Shown here: in pieces, positions 53,601-61,439 of the stretch
How positions within the stretch are numbered: the stretch's first letter is position 1
Layout of the letters: each line of letters starts with the position of its first letter
Origin: Niallia circulans
GTDB lineage: Bacteria; Bacillota; Bacilli; Bacillales; Cytobacillaceae
Direction: 5' to 3'
Length of the DNA stretch: 64,000 nucleotides
Assembly (NCBI RefSeq): GCF_007273535.1
Contig: NZ_RIBP01000004.1
Span: forward strand, 3,262,001 to 3,326,000
The notes under the pieces: model-generated
What the model was told of the DNA's origin: nothing
The model's database searches: none
What the model saw: the letters and a program-made list of their open reading frames with translations, nothing else
Translations under genes and position numbers: made by a program

Positions 53601-55311
53601 AGGCGCTGTCCACTTTATTTCTAAAGGTATCGGACATTTTATAAGCAGCAATAAAAGCAACTACTAATCCAGCTAGGGCAGCAGCCACCAATATAAATGG
53701 ATTAGCCAACATTGCTCCATTTAAAGCAATCATAGATGCTCTAATTGCAGCAATAACACCTTTTACTCCACCACCCGAAATTGTATAAGCAATCATGGCA
53801 GCACGATGAGCATGGTATAAAGCAATACTTACTGTTTGAATAGCGTTATAAGCAACTTGCCCTGCTGCTATTCCCACTAGAGTACCTTTATACACTAAGA
53901 ATGCTGTAGACAATCCTAGAATGATTGGTGTAACAGTAACCATAATGGATTTGAAACTTTGAATGGTTCCTGAAAGATCATCCGCTAAATAATTAGAAAA
54001 ACTATTTAGGTATGGAAGCACTCTATCCGCTATCGGAATGACAAATTCTGTTTCAAATTGTCTTCCTATCCCTTGAATGGCTTTGCCGATGGTGTCATAT
54101 TTAATTTCCCCGACTTCTTCCATCGTCTTTTTCGTCATATCGAAGGAATCTTGTACGTTTCCAAGTGATAACAGAGTTTTCATTTCAAGATCTTCTGCTT
54201 GTGTACCAAAGAGCGCAACAGCCATTTGTGATTGTAAGCTTGTATCTCCTATTTCAGAGATTTTTTGGATAACCTGTTGCATGGCATCTTTGCCTTCTAA
54301 AGCACCTGAAGAAAGGGCGTCCAGAAATTGTCCGGCACCTCCAATTGTCCATTCAATGCTCTTATAGGCTTTTTCGGAGGCTGCACCGGAACTTTGTAAG
54401 TCTTTTACTAGTGCAGCAGCGTTTTCCCTCCCCACCTGACTTGCAAGCTCCATAAATTGCTTGGTTGCTGTTCCTCCGTTTTGGAGTTTATCCATGTAAT
54501 CGTCGAAACCATTTGATCTAAATAGGTAACTTAACGCATCTGATGTTGCTGTACTTCCATCTTTTATCCGAATACCGAATTCTTTTACAACGTCGCCCAC
54601 TTTATCAAGATTAAAAGCGCCATTTTCTAATCCGGCATTGAAGACGTCGAACATCTCATTTGCATCATAACCAAGGGTTTTGAAGTACACGGAATATTCA
54701 TTTGCACTGTCCAGAAGCTCCTGCGACTTATTAAGTCCCTGTTGCGCCCCTTGAGCTAAAAGATTATAGGACTGTTCGGCAGTAATACCAAAGTTTTTCA
54801 TCATGGTGTCACTGGCTTTTATGGACTCCGTAACATCCTCTCCAAATACATCCCTATATTGAATGGCATATTTGGTTGCTGTTTCTAAGGATTTCCCTGA
54901 TAGATCGGTGACGGATTTAACTTCTTGAATGGCAGCAGCTAAATCATTCCAATCCTCTCCAAGATTATTGTTATAGAGATTCTTGGATATCTCTTTTATT
55001 TCTTTCATTTCATCAGCCGTTGCACCTGTGCCGGCTTGAACTTGCTTCATAGCATTGTAATACTCATCAGAAGCAACAACAGCTGCACCTAAACCGACGG
55101 CAACGGCTCCAATTGCTGAACCACCAAGTATTGCTGCTTTGGATGATAGGCTCATGCCAGTTTGAAGATTTTCTGTGCTGTGACTTAGTGCATTTGTATT
55201 TGCTTCCGTATTACTAAGCGCTGAATTGGCAGTATTAAAAGCTTGGTGGAACGAAGGATTTATCTGTCCACCAAGCTGGAAGGCTATTTGAAAGGCTTGA
55301 GCATTATTCAT
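50638..55311 (-). CDS. Phage tail tape measure protein with lytic transglycosylase domain
   Basis: 1557 residues, which sets tail length. The N-terminus resembles TP901-type tape measures. The middle (about 800-1150) is a series of hydrophobic, repeated segments such as VVPAIQFLLQIVQ. Near the C-terminus an SLT domain (about 1330-1425) carries the catalytic glutamate at about residue 1354 (KESGGN) with SKGLLQTI. Two exact copies of a 33-base unit at 51568-51633 encode repeated AAWDWTKEKGS. It cleaves peptidoglycan during DNA entry. Its ATG overlaps the stop of the frameshift product upstream. Confidence 0.95.
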   Translation of the reverse strand: MNNAQAFQIAFQLGGQINPSFHQAFNTANSALSNTEANTNALSHSTENLQTGMSLSSKAAILGGSAIGAVAVGLGAAVVASDEYYNAMKQVQAGTGATADEMKEIKEISKNLYNNNLGEDWNDLAAAIQEVKSVTDLSGKSLETATKYAIQYRDVFGEDVTESIKASDTMMKNFGITAEQSYNLLAQGAQQGLNKSQELLDSANEYSVYFKTLGYDANEMFDVFNAGLENGAFNLDKVGDVVKEFGIRIKDGSTATSDALSYLFRSNGFDDYMDKLQNGGTATKQFMELASQVGRENAAALVKDLQSSGAASEKAYKSIEWTIGGAGQFLDALSSGALEGKDAMQQVIQKISEIGDTSLQSQMAVALFGTQAEDLEMKTLLSLGNVQDSFDMTKKTMEEVGEIKYDTIGKAIQGIGRQFETEFVIPIADRVLPYLNSFSNYLADDLSGTIQSFKSIMVTVTPIILGLSTAFLVYKGTLVGIAAGQVAYNAIQTVSIALYHAHRAAMIAYTISGGGVKGVIAAIRASMIALNGAMLANPFILVAAALAGLVVAFIAAYKMSDTFRNKVDSAFASVRGIVSSSVSYVTALAPQLWQGFLDFTVSTFAAIRSAYDETINYIGSKASAAADWFNGLQGPAKTVADYITGSFSTIGNTIATLSPLIGRLGLSFLGVTGPVGWVIASVISIGAFLYKLIKSNDDVRNSLVGSWELIKGTFIDAFESIKSAVAPVIPILGIIGQTLLSMLMPAISEITTSFATLGPEFQKTGQIIVESFVPLGPAFAELGGAFGQLFQEFGSLFSSFATSLVPMVIDGVTTLLPVLVNLFTTWFSLTSEIASIVLPLLLGAVTSILPLIVSLIQSSMPLIVSLIGLLIPVITDIANSVLPLLLQGAQLIFPLILAIIQAVLPLAINLIGSLVPVIMLIAQVALPLILQVVQMAFPLILGIIQSVIPIITLLLEGVSFFLTNIVVPAIQFLLQIVQMVFPLILGVIQLVIPAITLILQGVALLLTNIVVPAIQFLLQIVQFVFPLISTAINNSLTLVTGIVKTAVSLLQGDWSGAWKNIKQTAETIMNNIIGFFKAINLYDTGKAILNGLIDGIKSMANATMNAIGGIVNGIIKGINWVLDKVGVEVSLNQWEVPQYAQGTGYHPGGLAILGDGGGPELFRTPTGFVGMSPGTDTLMNLPKGTQVIPHRETQQIMNTYNIPAYKSGNVQNPLQQGMSWVKEKGSAAWDWTKEKGSAAWDWTKEKGSDIKDAALDVWSYVSEPSKLMDKVLEQFGVVAPTLSGVLNDVSQGTFKLVKEKAVEFVKEKIAGFGDWSGGGSAASGDVTKWLTAAISITGVPMSWLGPLQTMAMKESGGNPRAINLWDSNAKRGTPSKGLLQTIDPTFNAYKLSGMNDIWNPIHNAVASIRYTQARYGSIFNTPGIASMASGGGYKGYYQGGTTPNTDYYWAGERGPELLKLPGATQINSNTSSKSMLDGLLRSFMSFSNDNSGVVSVGSGGPSIEVHYAPQISVGNNGTGDIREVIAKALRDDKVNFKELIISVLEEYENDKDRKRLS
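51568..51633 (-). repeat. Two-unit 33-base tandem repeat in tape measure gene
   Basis: Exact direct copies at 51568-51600 and 51601-51633, with a partial third unit after. The frame is kept because 33 is divisible by three. Confidence 0.95.
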
Positions 55312-55496
55312 TTGTCATCTAACACCTCTTTAACATCTTCTATTTCTCTTAAAAGATTTAAGAAAGTAAGGTTTCGGAAGTATGTTTTAGGTGTTTTGGT
55401 TGCTATTCCTAGCTTGATGAAGACTTTATTTAAGGTTTTACGGTCATAATTTTTCTTGTACTTTCCATCTTGAAAGCTTATTACTCCGCTGCGTTC
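55308..55496 (-). CDS. -1 frameshift extension of tail assembly chaperone
   Basis: From the slippery site the -1 frame stays open for 62 codons, starting ERSGVISFQDGKYKKNYDRK and ending REIEDVKEVLDDK. It stops at TGA 55310-55308, overlapping the tape-measure ATG. It has no own start or ribosome binding site. A fusion of 173 residues (111 + 62) is expected, as P2 gpE/E' and lambda gpG/GT. Position and the exact open frame support it; no stable downstream structure was searched. Confidence 0.82.
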   Translation of the reverse strand, partial: ERSGVISFQDGKYKKNYDRKTLNKVFIKLGIATKTPKTYFRNLTFLNLLREIEDVKEVLDDK

Positions 55497-55828
55497 AAAA
55501 AACTTGTCACCGTTCTTTTAACTTTTAAACTGTCTTTTGCAGGCAGTTGGAAAAAGAACTCTTGTGGCTTACCAGTTGCTTTAGAAGCAAGGAAAAACAA
55601 ATATGTCATGCTCATTTCTGGAACCATAGAAGGCTTATTTACACGCAATAGCATATTTTCTGCATCGTCTAAATCCTGACCTGTTAAATTTTCTACACCA
55701 CTTACATCAACCTGTGTAAATGTTTCTCCGTCAAAAGAAAAAGGCTTGTTAAATTTAACAATGCCTTTTTCGTTGGATTCTGTAGTAGTTGATGCTGTGT
55801 TATTTGTTGTTTTTTCTAATTGTGTCAT
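55481..55828 (-). CDS. Phage tail assembly chaperone (0-frame product)
   Basis: 115 residues, soluble. Sequence SFDGETFTQVDVSGVENLTG, DDAENMLL and MSMTYLFFLASKATG fits the tail assembly chaperone E/XkdN group. Sits between the tube and the tape measure, the place where this protein always lies. The last eight codons follow a slippery heptamer from which a longer product arises. Confidence 0.88.
   Translation of the reverse strand: MTQLEKTTNNTASTTTESNEKGIVKFNKPFSFDGETFTQVDVSGVENLTGQDLDDAENMLLRVNKPSMVPEMSMTYLFFLASKATGKPQEFFFQLPAKDSLKVKRTVTSFLNAAE
55496..55502 (-). promoter_or_regulatory. Slippery heptamer T TTT TTG
   Basis: On the minus strand codons 110-111 are TTT TTG preceded by the T of AGT, giving the X XXY YYZ arrangement. 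It is in the right phase to move ribosomes to the -1 frame of the extension. Confidence 0.8.
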
Positions 55829-55845
55829 TTTAATTTCCTCTTTTC

Positions 55846-56358
55846 TTAGATTAATTTATTAATTGCTGATAATTGGTCGACTCCGTTTACTTTGTAAACA
55901 GAATTTAATTTATCCAATTCTAATGTTGTTTTCCCATCAATTTCCACCTTGATATAAAATACCTCAAGAGTGTTCTTGGATTCCATCGTTGAATTTAGAG
56001 ATAATTTACCAAGGTCAAGTGCTTTCGACATGTATTTTATGGTGATTTTCACTTGGTAATACGATATTGCAGCAGAGTTAGAGTCAACTTGTTGAACAGC
56101 ACCTCTTAGACTTAACGATCTACCTGCATAAGCAGCAAAGTTGAACGTCTTATCTAATAGCGATCTCCAAGGTATCTCAATAGACATGCTTCCAAAATGC
56201 CCTATGTTTGGAGTTTCAAGCTCCCCCAATATTCCTGCGCCGCTTACTGTAGAAGTCATTGATTCTAAGTTAGGCAGCGTAATCTCTCCAGATACTCCTA
56301 GCAATTTTGTCTTGTCATCATATACATTAAAATTAGCAACTTTAGCTGGTATTATCAT
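55846..56358 (-). CDS. Major tail tube protein (FII family)
   Basis: 170 residues. It has the FII pattern: IPAKVANFNVYDDKTKLLGV, PNLESMTSTVSGAGILGELE and later ITIKYMSKALDLGKLS. It forms the inner tube of the contractile tail. Two bases after the sheath gene. Confidence 0.92.
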   Translation of the reverse strand: MIIPAKVANFNVYDDKTKLLGVSGEITLPNLESMTSTVSGAGILGELETPNIGHFGSMSIEIPWRSLLDKTFNFAAYAGRSLSLRGAVQQVDSNSAAISYYQVKITIKYMSKALDLGKLSLNSTMESKNTLEVFYIKVEIDGKTTLELDKLNSVYKVNGVDQLSAINKLI

Positions 56359-56360
56359 GC

Positions 56361-57818
56361 TTACGCACCTCCAAATAGACTATTAGTCATGAATGTTGGA
56401 TCAAATTCAAGAGTATTTACAATTTGTTCTGCTGGCGTATAACCACCAATTTTTGTAAGGAATGTAATTTTCCCATTTAAGATATCCGTTTGAGGATTAT
56501 CTTCCTCCCTAAACTCAATGCTTGCGCCAGCAATATAACCTGCAGCTACTAATCCATTTGCTCGAATATTCTCGCTATCCACAATGCCCTCAATTAATCG
56601 AGTACTTGTTAAATCATCAATTTCATTCCAGAAAGTAAGCACAAAGCTATTTCCCCACCAGTTCATTAGTCTTCTTAAGTTAATGAATCGGTCTTTAGGA
56701 TCGGTCGTGCCTGGATAAGCTGCGGTATTGTTACCCCAAACTTTCCATCCACCCCAATTTATGAAGGTAACAATTCCTTGTCCATTTAAATAGTTAGCTT
56801 GAACTGGATCAAGATAAACTTCTGTTCCATTCGCTAGGCAAGCACCACTAATAGCAATTGATTTGTTAGATGGTGATTCTGCTGGAACATCCTCTGTTGT
56901 TGCGTCCAACGCTTTCAAAGAAGCAGCATAAATGGAACTTGCATGTAAAATCCTTGTTCCAATTTTTGTTTTTGGCCATAATACGGAACTCTTTGCATTT
57001 GTATAGCCATTGTCATTTTTCCAAGTTGGTACATCTTCATATTTTGTAACGGTTGTAGTATCAATATCTGCTGCAACATCGGCATTAAAACTTCCATTGA
57101 TTTTTTGTACTTTTGCCACCATTACCGCATAAACATCTGGATATTGTGAAAAGCCAGGAGCGATTAATAGACCTGGGACAACACCTAATCTTGGATAAAC
57201 TTGTTGGACCAATTCAAGCCCTTTATATTTACCTGCAGCACTGTCATATCCACCAATAACATCTGCTTTCGTTACTTTCGAAGCATCCACTTTGTCATAT
57301 GTTACTTTTGCAGCAGTTGCAACACCAATAGTGCCACTTGTTAAAACAGTAATTGCCGGTTTATCAGCTGCATTAAAGCTGATAGTATAATCCTTGTCTT
57401 TTTCAAATGTTTTTGTGCCATCAGAACTTTTAAGTCTTACTGTGCTTAACAAAACACCTTCATCATTAATGATAGCTGCTCCCTTTGCAATCGTTAGTGC
57501 TGCATCTGTAACAACCGTTTTATGGACTGTTGGATCAAGAACATTAATAAATACAACAGGGCCAACAGAAGCTAACTGCAGGGCTGCGAACATAGCTTCA
57601 CAAAGTGTGTATTTACTGAAGTTTTCGCTATAACCAAGTTTGGATTTTGCCTCTCCGAAATTGTTGGCCAAGATAGGCACGTTAGTAACAGCGAATGGAT
57701 CTGCTGAAAAGTGAACTGGTGCAATTCCGGCGGCAATTAAAACGCCCCCTATATTCTGCACAGGAGGCGTTACGGATGTACTATTTTCTTTTATATTAAT
57801 TCCATGTTCATAAGCCAT
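56361..57818 (-). CDS. Contractile tail sheath protein (FI family)
   Basis: 485 residues. N-terminal AYEHGINIKENSTSVTPPVQ, then FINVLDP and C-terminal FLTKIGGYTPAEQIVNTLEF with RFINLRRLMNWWGNSF match the P2 FI sheath. It contracts to drive the tube. AGGAGG precedes the ATG. Its presence fixes the phage as a myovirus-type. Confidence 0.95.
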   Translation of the reverse strand: MAYEHGINIKENSTSVTPPVQNIGGVLIAAGIAPVHFSADPFAVTNVPILANNFGEAKSKLGYSENFSKYTLCEAMFAALQLASVGPVVFINVLDPTVHKTVVTDAALTIAKGAAIINDEGVLLSTVRLKSSDGTKTFEKDKDYTISFNAADKPAITVLTSGTIGVATAAKVTYDKVDASKVTKADVIGGYDSAAGKYKGLELVQQVYPRLGVVPGLLIAPGFSQYPDVYAVMVAKVQKINGSFNADVAADIDTTTVTKYEDVPTWKNDNGYTNAKSSVLWPKTKIGTRILHASSIYAASLKALDATTEDVPAESPSNKSIAISGACLANGTEVYLDPVQANYLNGQGIVTFINWGGWKVWGNNTAAYPGTTDPKDRFINLRRLMNWWGNSFVLTFWNEIDDLTSTRLIEGIVDSENIRANGLVAAGYIAGASIEFREEDNPQTDILNGKITFLTKIGGYTPAEQIVNTLEFDPTFMTNSLFGGA

Positions 57819-57821
57819 TAA

Positions 57822-58232
57822 TTAAAAGCCTCCTTGGTAAAATTGCAACGTCTTTTCATACATCACTTGTTCTTTTGTTCCCTTTACTCCTAAATTAGCG
57901 TTTGCCTGTGATAAATCACTAACCGGCACGATTAATTCCTGAATAAAAGGGCATTTCTCTATTTCTGCTTTTACTTGAACAGGAAATCCATCTGTAAAAG
58001 TAGAATATTGCGGCAGGGTATTACCAGGAATACTTGGACCAACATAAATAAGCGTCTGAACTGTTTCTGCCTTTCTTAACTCATGAACATCTACATTGGC
58101 AACTTCCGGTGTAGAAACTAGCTCTTTTACTTGTGGAACTTCTTCCTTTACTACATTGGATTGCTTTGCTTCTTCAATCTCTGCGCCAGATGTAATTATT
58201 TCCTCAACTTCAGCTTTTTTTCGAGTCGTCAT
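57822..58232 (-). CDS. 136-residue phage protein, sheath-proximal
   Basis: N-terminal half is charged and low-complexity (EEIITSGAEIEEAKQSNVVK), C-terminal half has FVQVKAEIEKCPFIQELIVP. No family recognised. Its ATG overlaps the preceding stop. Confidence 0.65.
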   Translation of the reverse strand: MTTRKKAEVEEIITSGAEIEEAKQSNVVKEEVPQVKELVSTPEVANVDVHELRKAETVQTLIYVGPSIPGNTLPQYSTFTDGFPVQVKAEIEKCPFIQELIVPVSDLSQANANLGVKGTKEQVMYEKTLQFYQGGF

Positions 58233-58735
58233 ATTAACTTGTTCACTTCCTCGTCTAGTATTTGTATTGCTTCTTCAAATTCCAATAACATAGCTCCGAA
58301 ATAAAACGGATGTGTATCCTCGTCATGTACTTTCCACCTCGGAGGAGCCGGTAAAGAATACTGTTTTTTCATTTGACGATTCTTTGTTAAATCCATTGCT
58401 AATTTTCTCAGAATTGCTCGTACATCTTTATATCCGCTTCTGTCTTCGGAATCGTCATAAACCCCTACAATGACATTCACTGTAATAACTTGGGGAGTAT
58501 CCCAACCTTCCTGGACCCCTTCGAATAATTGCACAACGATTGCCGGATAAAAAGAAAGACTGTTATCTTCTTCAGCAAACTCGTCATGTGGATTTTCGTT
58601 TCGTTTGGGTATCGGTAAATGTTGCTCGTACACTTTTACTGGAACCTTTTCTCCGTTTTGACCTTTGAAAAAAACTCCCTTAAATACCTTTTCGAAACGC
58701 TTGATTAACTCGGTCTGTAATGTCTCTGGTATCAT
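58229..58735 (-). CDS. 168-residue phage head-tail/tail terminator-like protein
   Basis: YPAIVVQLFEGVQEGWDTPQ followed by TVNVIVGVYDDSEDRSGYKD has the strand pattern of phage tail terminator or completion proteins. Family not certain. It follows the minor tail gene by one base. Confidence 0.68.
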   Translation of the reverse strand: MIPETLQTELIKRFEKVFKGVFFKGQNGEKVPVKVYEQHLPIPKRNENPHDEFAEEDNSLSFYPAIVVQLFEGVQEGWDTPQVITVNVIVGVYDDSEDRSGYKDVRAILRKLAMDLTKNRQMKKQYSLPAPPRWKVHDEDTHPFYFGAMLLEFEEAIQILDEEVNKLI

Positions 58736-58736
58736 G

Positions 58737-59303
58737 TTAATCCTGTCCTATCCCTATGGCTCTGTTAATCTCATAATCTACTCGACTTAGAAATGTTTCA
58801 TAGCCAGTACGATTAATTTTGTTGCGAACCTCTTCATTACCAATCATTTGTGGAACTGAAGGGCCCATTACTCTGGTAACAGGTAACCGTTTCTTTCCTT
58901 CCCTTTTAAACACCTTAATTCCATTGATGTTTACAACGAACGGGCCTTTTACAGCTCTTAAGCTGCTTCCCTTTTTAACAGCAATTTTGATTGGCTTTTT
59001 CCGTCTTGGTTGTACGGTTTTAGGTGATACTTTGAAACGATCAATGGGAATTACTTGACCTCTTGAAGTGACAATGGCGGACAAAGTTGACTTGGACGCT
59101 CTTGTTTTATTCAAGGTGTTTCGAACATCACCAGCTTTTATGTTGTATTCTTGCCTTACTTCTCTTGTAATACTTGCAGCCACGGTGGTCATTGCCCTAT
59201 TTAATGCTTTTGTTATGACATCTGGAGCCTTCTTTTGAAACGTTCCTAGTCGATTCTGGACATTGTGTAATAAGGTGTGGTCAATATTGACTGTTACAGG
59301 CAT
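58737..59303 (-). CDS. Minor tail protein Z-like
   Basis: 188 residues. It has the prophage minor tail Z pattern (APDVITKALNRAMTTVAASI, TREVRQEYNIKAGDVRNTLN, RVDYEINRA). It is very basic. Acts in head-tail joining or tail completion. Confidence 0.8.
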   Translation of the reverse strand: MPVTVNIDHTLLHNVQNRLGTFQKKAPDVITKALNRAMTTVAASITREVRQEYNIKAGDVRNTLNKTRASKSTLSAIVTSRGQVIPIDRFKVSPKTVQPRRKKPIKIAVKKGSSLRAVKGPFVVNINGIKVFKREGKKRLPVTRVMGPSVPQMIGNEEVRNKINRTGYETFLSRVDYEINRAIGIGQD

Positions 59304-59620
59304 TATTGATTCCTCCCTACCGTTATGACATACATTTCATCTTCACTTGAAACACTTATAATACGGAATTTCCTTTCTCCTAGCTGTATTTGTTGATTAG
59401 CTATAGGTCTGAAATTCAGCTCCGTTTTTGGAACATAGAAAAGGATTTCTGCATTTGCAAGTCCTTCTCCACCATTTCCAAACTGCTTTTTTATAAGTTG
59501 TTCTGGATCTCTAATAATAGTGACTTCTTTCCCCTCAATTAGCAGCTTTTCTGCAAACTCATTTGCATTGAAAAAGGTATCACTTATATCTTTAGCAAGG
59601 AAATCTTTAAAATTACTCAT
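59303..59620 (-). CDS. Head-tail joining protein (FII-connector-like)
   Basis: 105 residues from ATG 59620, which overlaps the upstream gene's end. Segments FLAKDISDTFFNANEFAEKL and GERKFRIISVSSEDEMYVIT fit the small head-tail connector group found after the capsid gene. Assignment moderate. Confidence 0.65.
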   Translation of the reverse strand: MSNFKDFLAKDISDTFFNANEFAEKLLIEGKEVTIIRDPEQLIKKQFGNGGEGLANAEILFYVPKTELNFRPIANQQIQLGERKFRIISVSSEDEMYVITVGRNQ

Positions 59621-60011
59621 TAAAGTCAACAGGAAGTGCTAATACTTCCTCTGCTTTGCCTTCTGCAATGATTAAAGCAATAAGATCATCTTTTTTCTGG
59701 TCGATTGCTGGAACTAAAATACCTACTTCCATAGCAGCCTCCTTTAAGATGTCCTTATTGAATTTGTTATACAAAAGCTTATGAATATCCTTGCTGTTTT
59801 CTTCAGAATCAACCAATTCTGAATCAATAGGAGGTGCTACTGGCTCCCCTTCTTTTCCATCGTTAAGGTCAACTACTTCTTTTTCCTCAATAAAAAAAGC
59901 AGCTCCGCAGTTTACTAAACGCTTTGCTACTTCTTCTGGAATATTTGCTTGTTCACCTGGATAAAATCTTTTTCCGTTATAACGACTTTTTAATTTAAAT
60001 TGAATTGTCAT
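59613..60011 (-). CDS. 132-residue phage head-region protein
   Basis: ATG 60011 with GGTGG upstream. N-terminus FKLKSRYNGKRFYPGEQANI is typical of small proteins just after the major capsid gene. An acidic linker (LNDGKEGEPVAPPIDSELVD) leads to a small helical LEM/SAP-like motif (ILKEAAMEVGILVPAIDQKK). May assist DNA packaging completion. Confidence 0.65.
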   Translation of the reverse strand: MTIQFKLKSRYNGKRFYPGEQANIPEEVAKRLVNCGAAFFIEEKEVVDLNDGKEGEPVAPPIDSELVDSEENSKDIHKLLYNKFNKDILKEAAMEVGILVPAIDQKKDDLIALIIAEGKAEEVLALPVDFNE

Positions 60012-60013
60012 TA

Positions 60014-61057
60014 TTACACCACCTGTGCAACGAACCACTCATCCGCATCGTTTGGCTTTGGAACAGGACGGCTTGCTAAACGAATCATTCTAGCCTCTGC
60101 ATTTACATCAGCCCATGATCTAGGAATGATTTTTCCATCATACGTAATAAATTGTTCTGAGCTTTCCATTTGAGTAATGGCACCATACAAAGTTTCTCCA
60201 AGGTTTGCTCTTGCAAGAACTACTGTATTCGCCGGAATAAATGGTTTCATCACATTATCATCATCTACATACCAGGAATCATATGTGTAAATATCCAAGT
60301 TAAGCTCTGCAATTCGGCCAATGTAACTTACACCTTCGCCTCTATAAACAGGCTTATATTCGATATTGTTCATGTTTCTAATATCCATTAGCTTTTGAAT
60401 ATTAGCATCATTACGGAATGCCTTTAATGCATCTCTACCCATGATTACCATATCAACATTGACATCAGTTTTTTGCGTGATTTCAAGTTTCCAGTTTTCT
60501 AAGTCTTCGTAAATATTGCCTCCTTGTCCCCAGCGATCGGAACCTTCTAAAATTTCCTTATTAGTAAAATTAAAGTCCAGCTCCTGAGTTACAAAGTCCT
60601 TATCACTTCGGTCAATAAAACCTTTCATGACTACTTTTCCGTTAAGTAATGCTTGCGCTGACATCCATTCTTGTCTTCTGGTAATCATAGCTGTAAGTTC
60701 TTTAATGTCTTTCCCCAAAAGTTCCACTTGTCTTTGCTGTGGTGTTTTACTGCTGACAATATTTTCTCCTAATCCTCTAATGACAAGATCATCTACTGTT
60801 ATAATCCTTTGAGGCGCAATTTTAGGAGCAAGATATCTTTCTGTTTTATATCCTTCTCTGGTCATTGTAATACCGCCGACTCGTGGAGCAACAAACGGTG
60901 CCATTTTTCTTTTTCCTTTTGTAAAATCCAGTAATACTTCTTCTGTTACAAACGTTTCTCCGTCTGGAAAAAATGTATTTTTCAAGAAGCTTGTTGGAGC
61001 AATCATTTTTTGAATTGCCGGCAACATAGTTATTGTTTGATATAATTTTAAATTCAC
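60014..61057 (-). CDS. Major capsid protein (gpE family)
   Basis: 347 residues, GTG start at 61057 with TTGGAGG upstream. FKNTFFPDGETFVTEEVLLD-like start, KMAPFVAPRVGGITMTREGY and the C-terminal SRPVPKPNDADEWFVAQVV are diagnostic of the HK97-fold gpE capsid proteins. Forms the head shell. Confidence 0.93.
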   Translation of the reverse strand: MNLKLYQTITMLPAIQKMIAPTSFLKNTFFPDGETFVTEEVLLDFTKGKRKMAPFVAPRVGGITMTREGYKTERYLAPKIAPQRIITVDDLVIRGLGENIVSSKTPQQRQVELLGKDIKELTAMITRRQEWMSAQALLNGKVVMKGFIDRSDKDFVTQELDFNFTNKEILEGSDRWGQGGNIYEDLENWKLEITQKTDVNVDMVIMGRDALKAFRNDANIQKLMDIRNMNNIEYKPVYRGEGVSYIGRIAELNLDIYTYDSWYVDDDNVMKPFIPANTVVLARANLGETLYGAITQMESSEQFITYDGKIIPRSWADVNAEARMIRLASRPVPKPNDADEWFVAQVV

Positions 61058-61073
61058 TTTAAATCCTCCAATT

Positions 61074-61439
61074 TTATAGGTTTTCTGTTAGATAGATACC
61101 TAGTGTTCTAAGTGTTTTTTCATGTTTAGCAGCTGTATCTGTTCCCCCAAAAATTAAAGCTTTGCGATTAAAAAGACCAGAACTATAGGCTGTATTAGCT
61201 ACTGCGATAGTTGTATCAACATCGTCAGTTAAAATGCAATCTGCAGACTCCATTCCTCCAGTTTTAGTGCTGTCTACCTTAACAGCTAATCCAGTTGCTG
61301 TTTCAATAGCTAAAACTGTTCCACGAAGCAAAACTCCTTGTCCAGCCTTAAGCTGAACTGATTTCTTATTAACTGGAACGGTTGTACCAGCAAATAAATT
61401 ATCAAATTCAACTTCTCCAATAACTTCATTCATTTTCAT
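61074..61439 (-). CDS. Head decoration protein D
   Basis: 121 residues with the head decoration D pattern (VQLKAGQGVLLRGTVLAIET, DCILTDDVDT, SGLFNRKALIFGG). Binds capsid to stabilise it. Its ATG overlaps the protease gene's stop (ATGA). Confidence 0.88.
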   Translation of the reverse strand: MKMNEVIGEVEFDNLFAGTTVPVNKKSVQLKAGQGVLLRGTVLAIETATGLAVKVDSTKTGGMESADCILTDDVDTTIAVANTAYSSGLFNRKALIFGGTDTAAKHEKTLRTLGIYLTENL

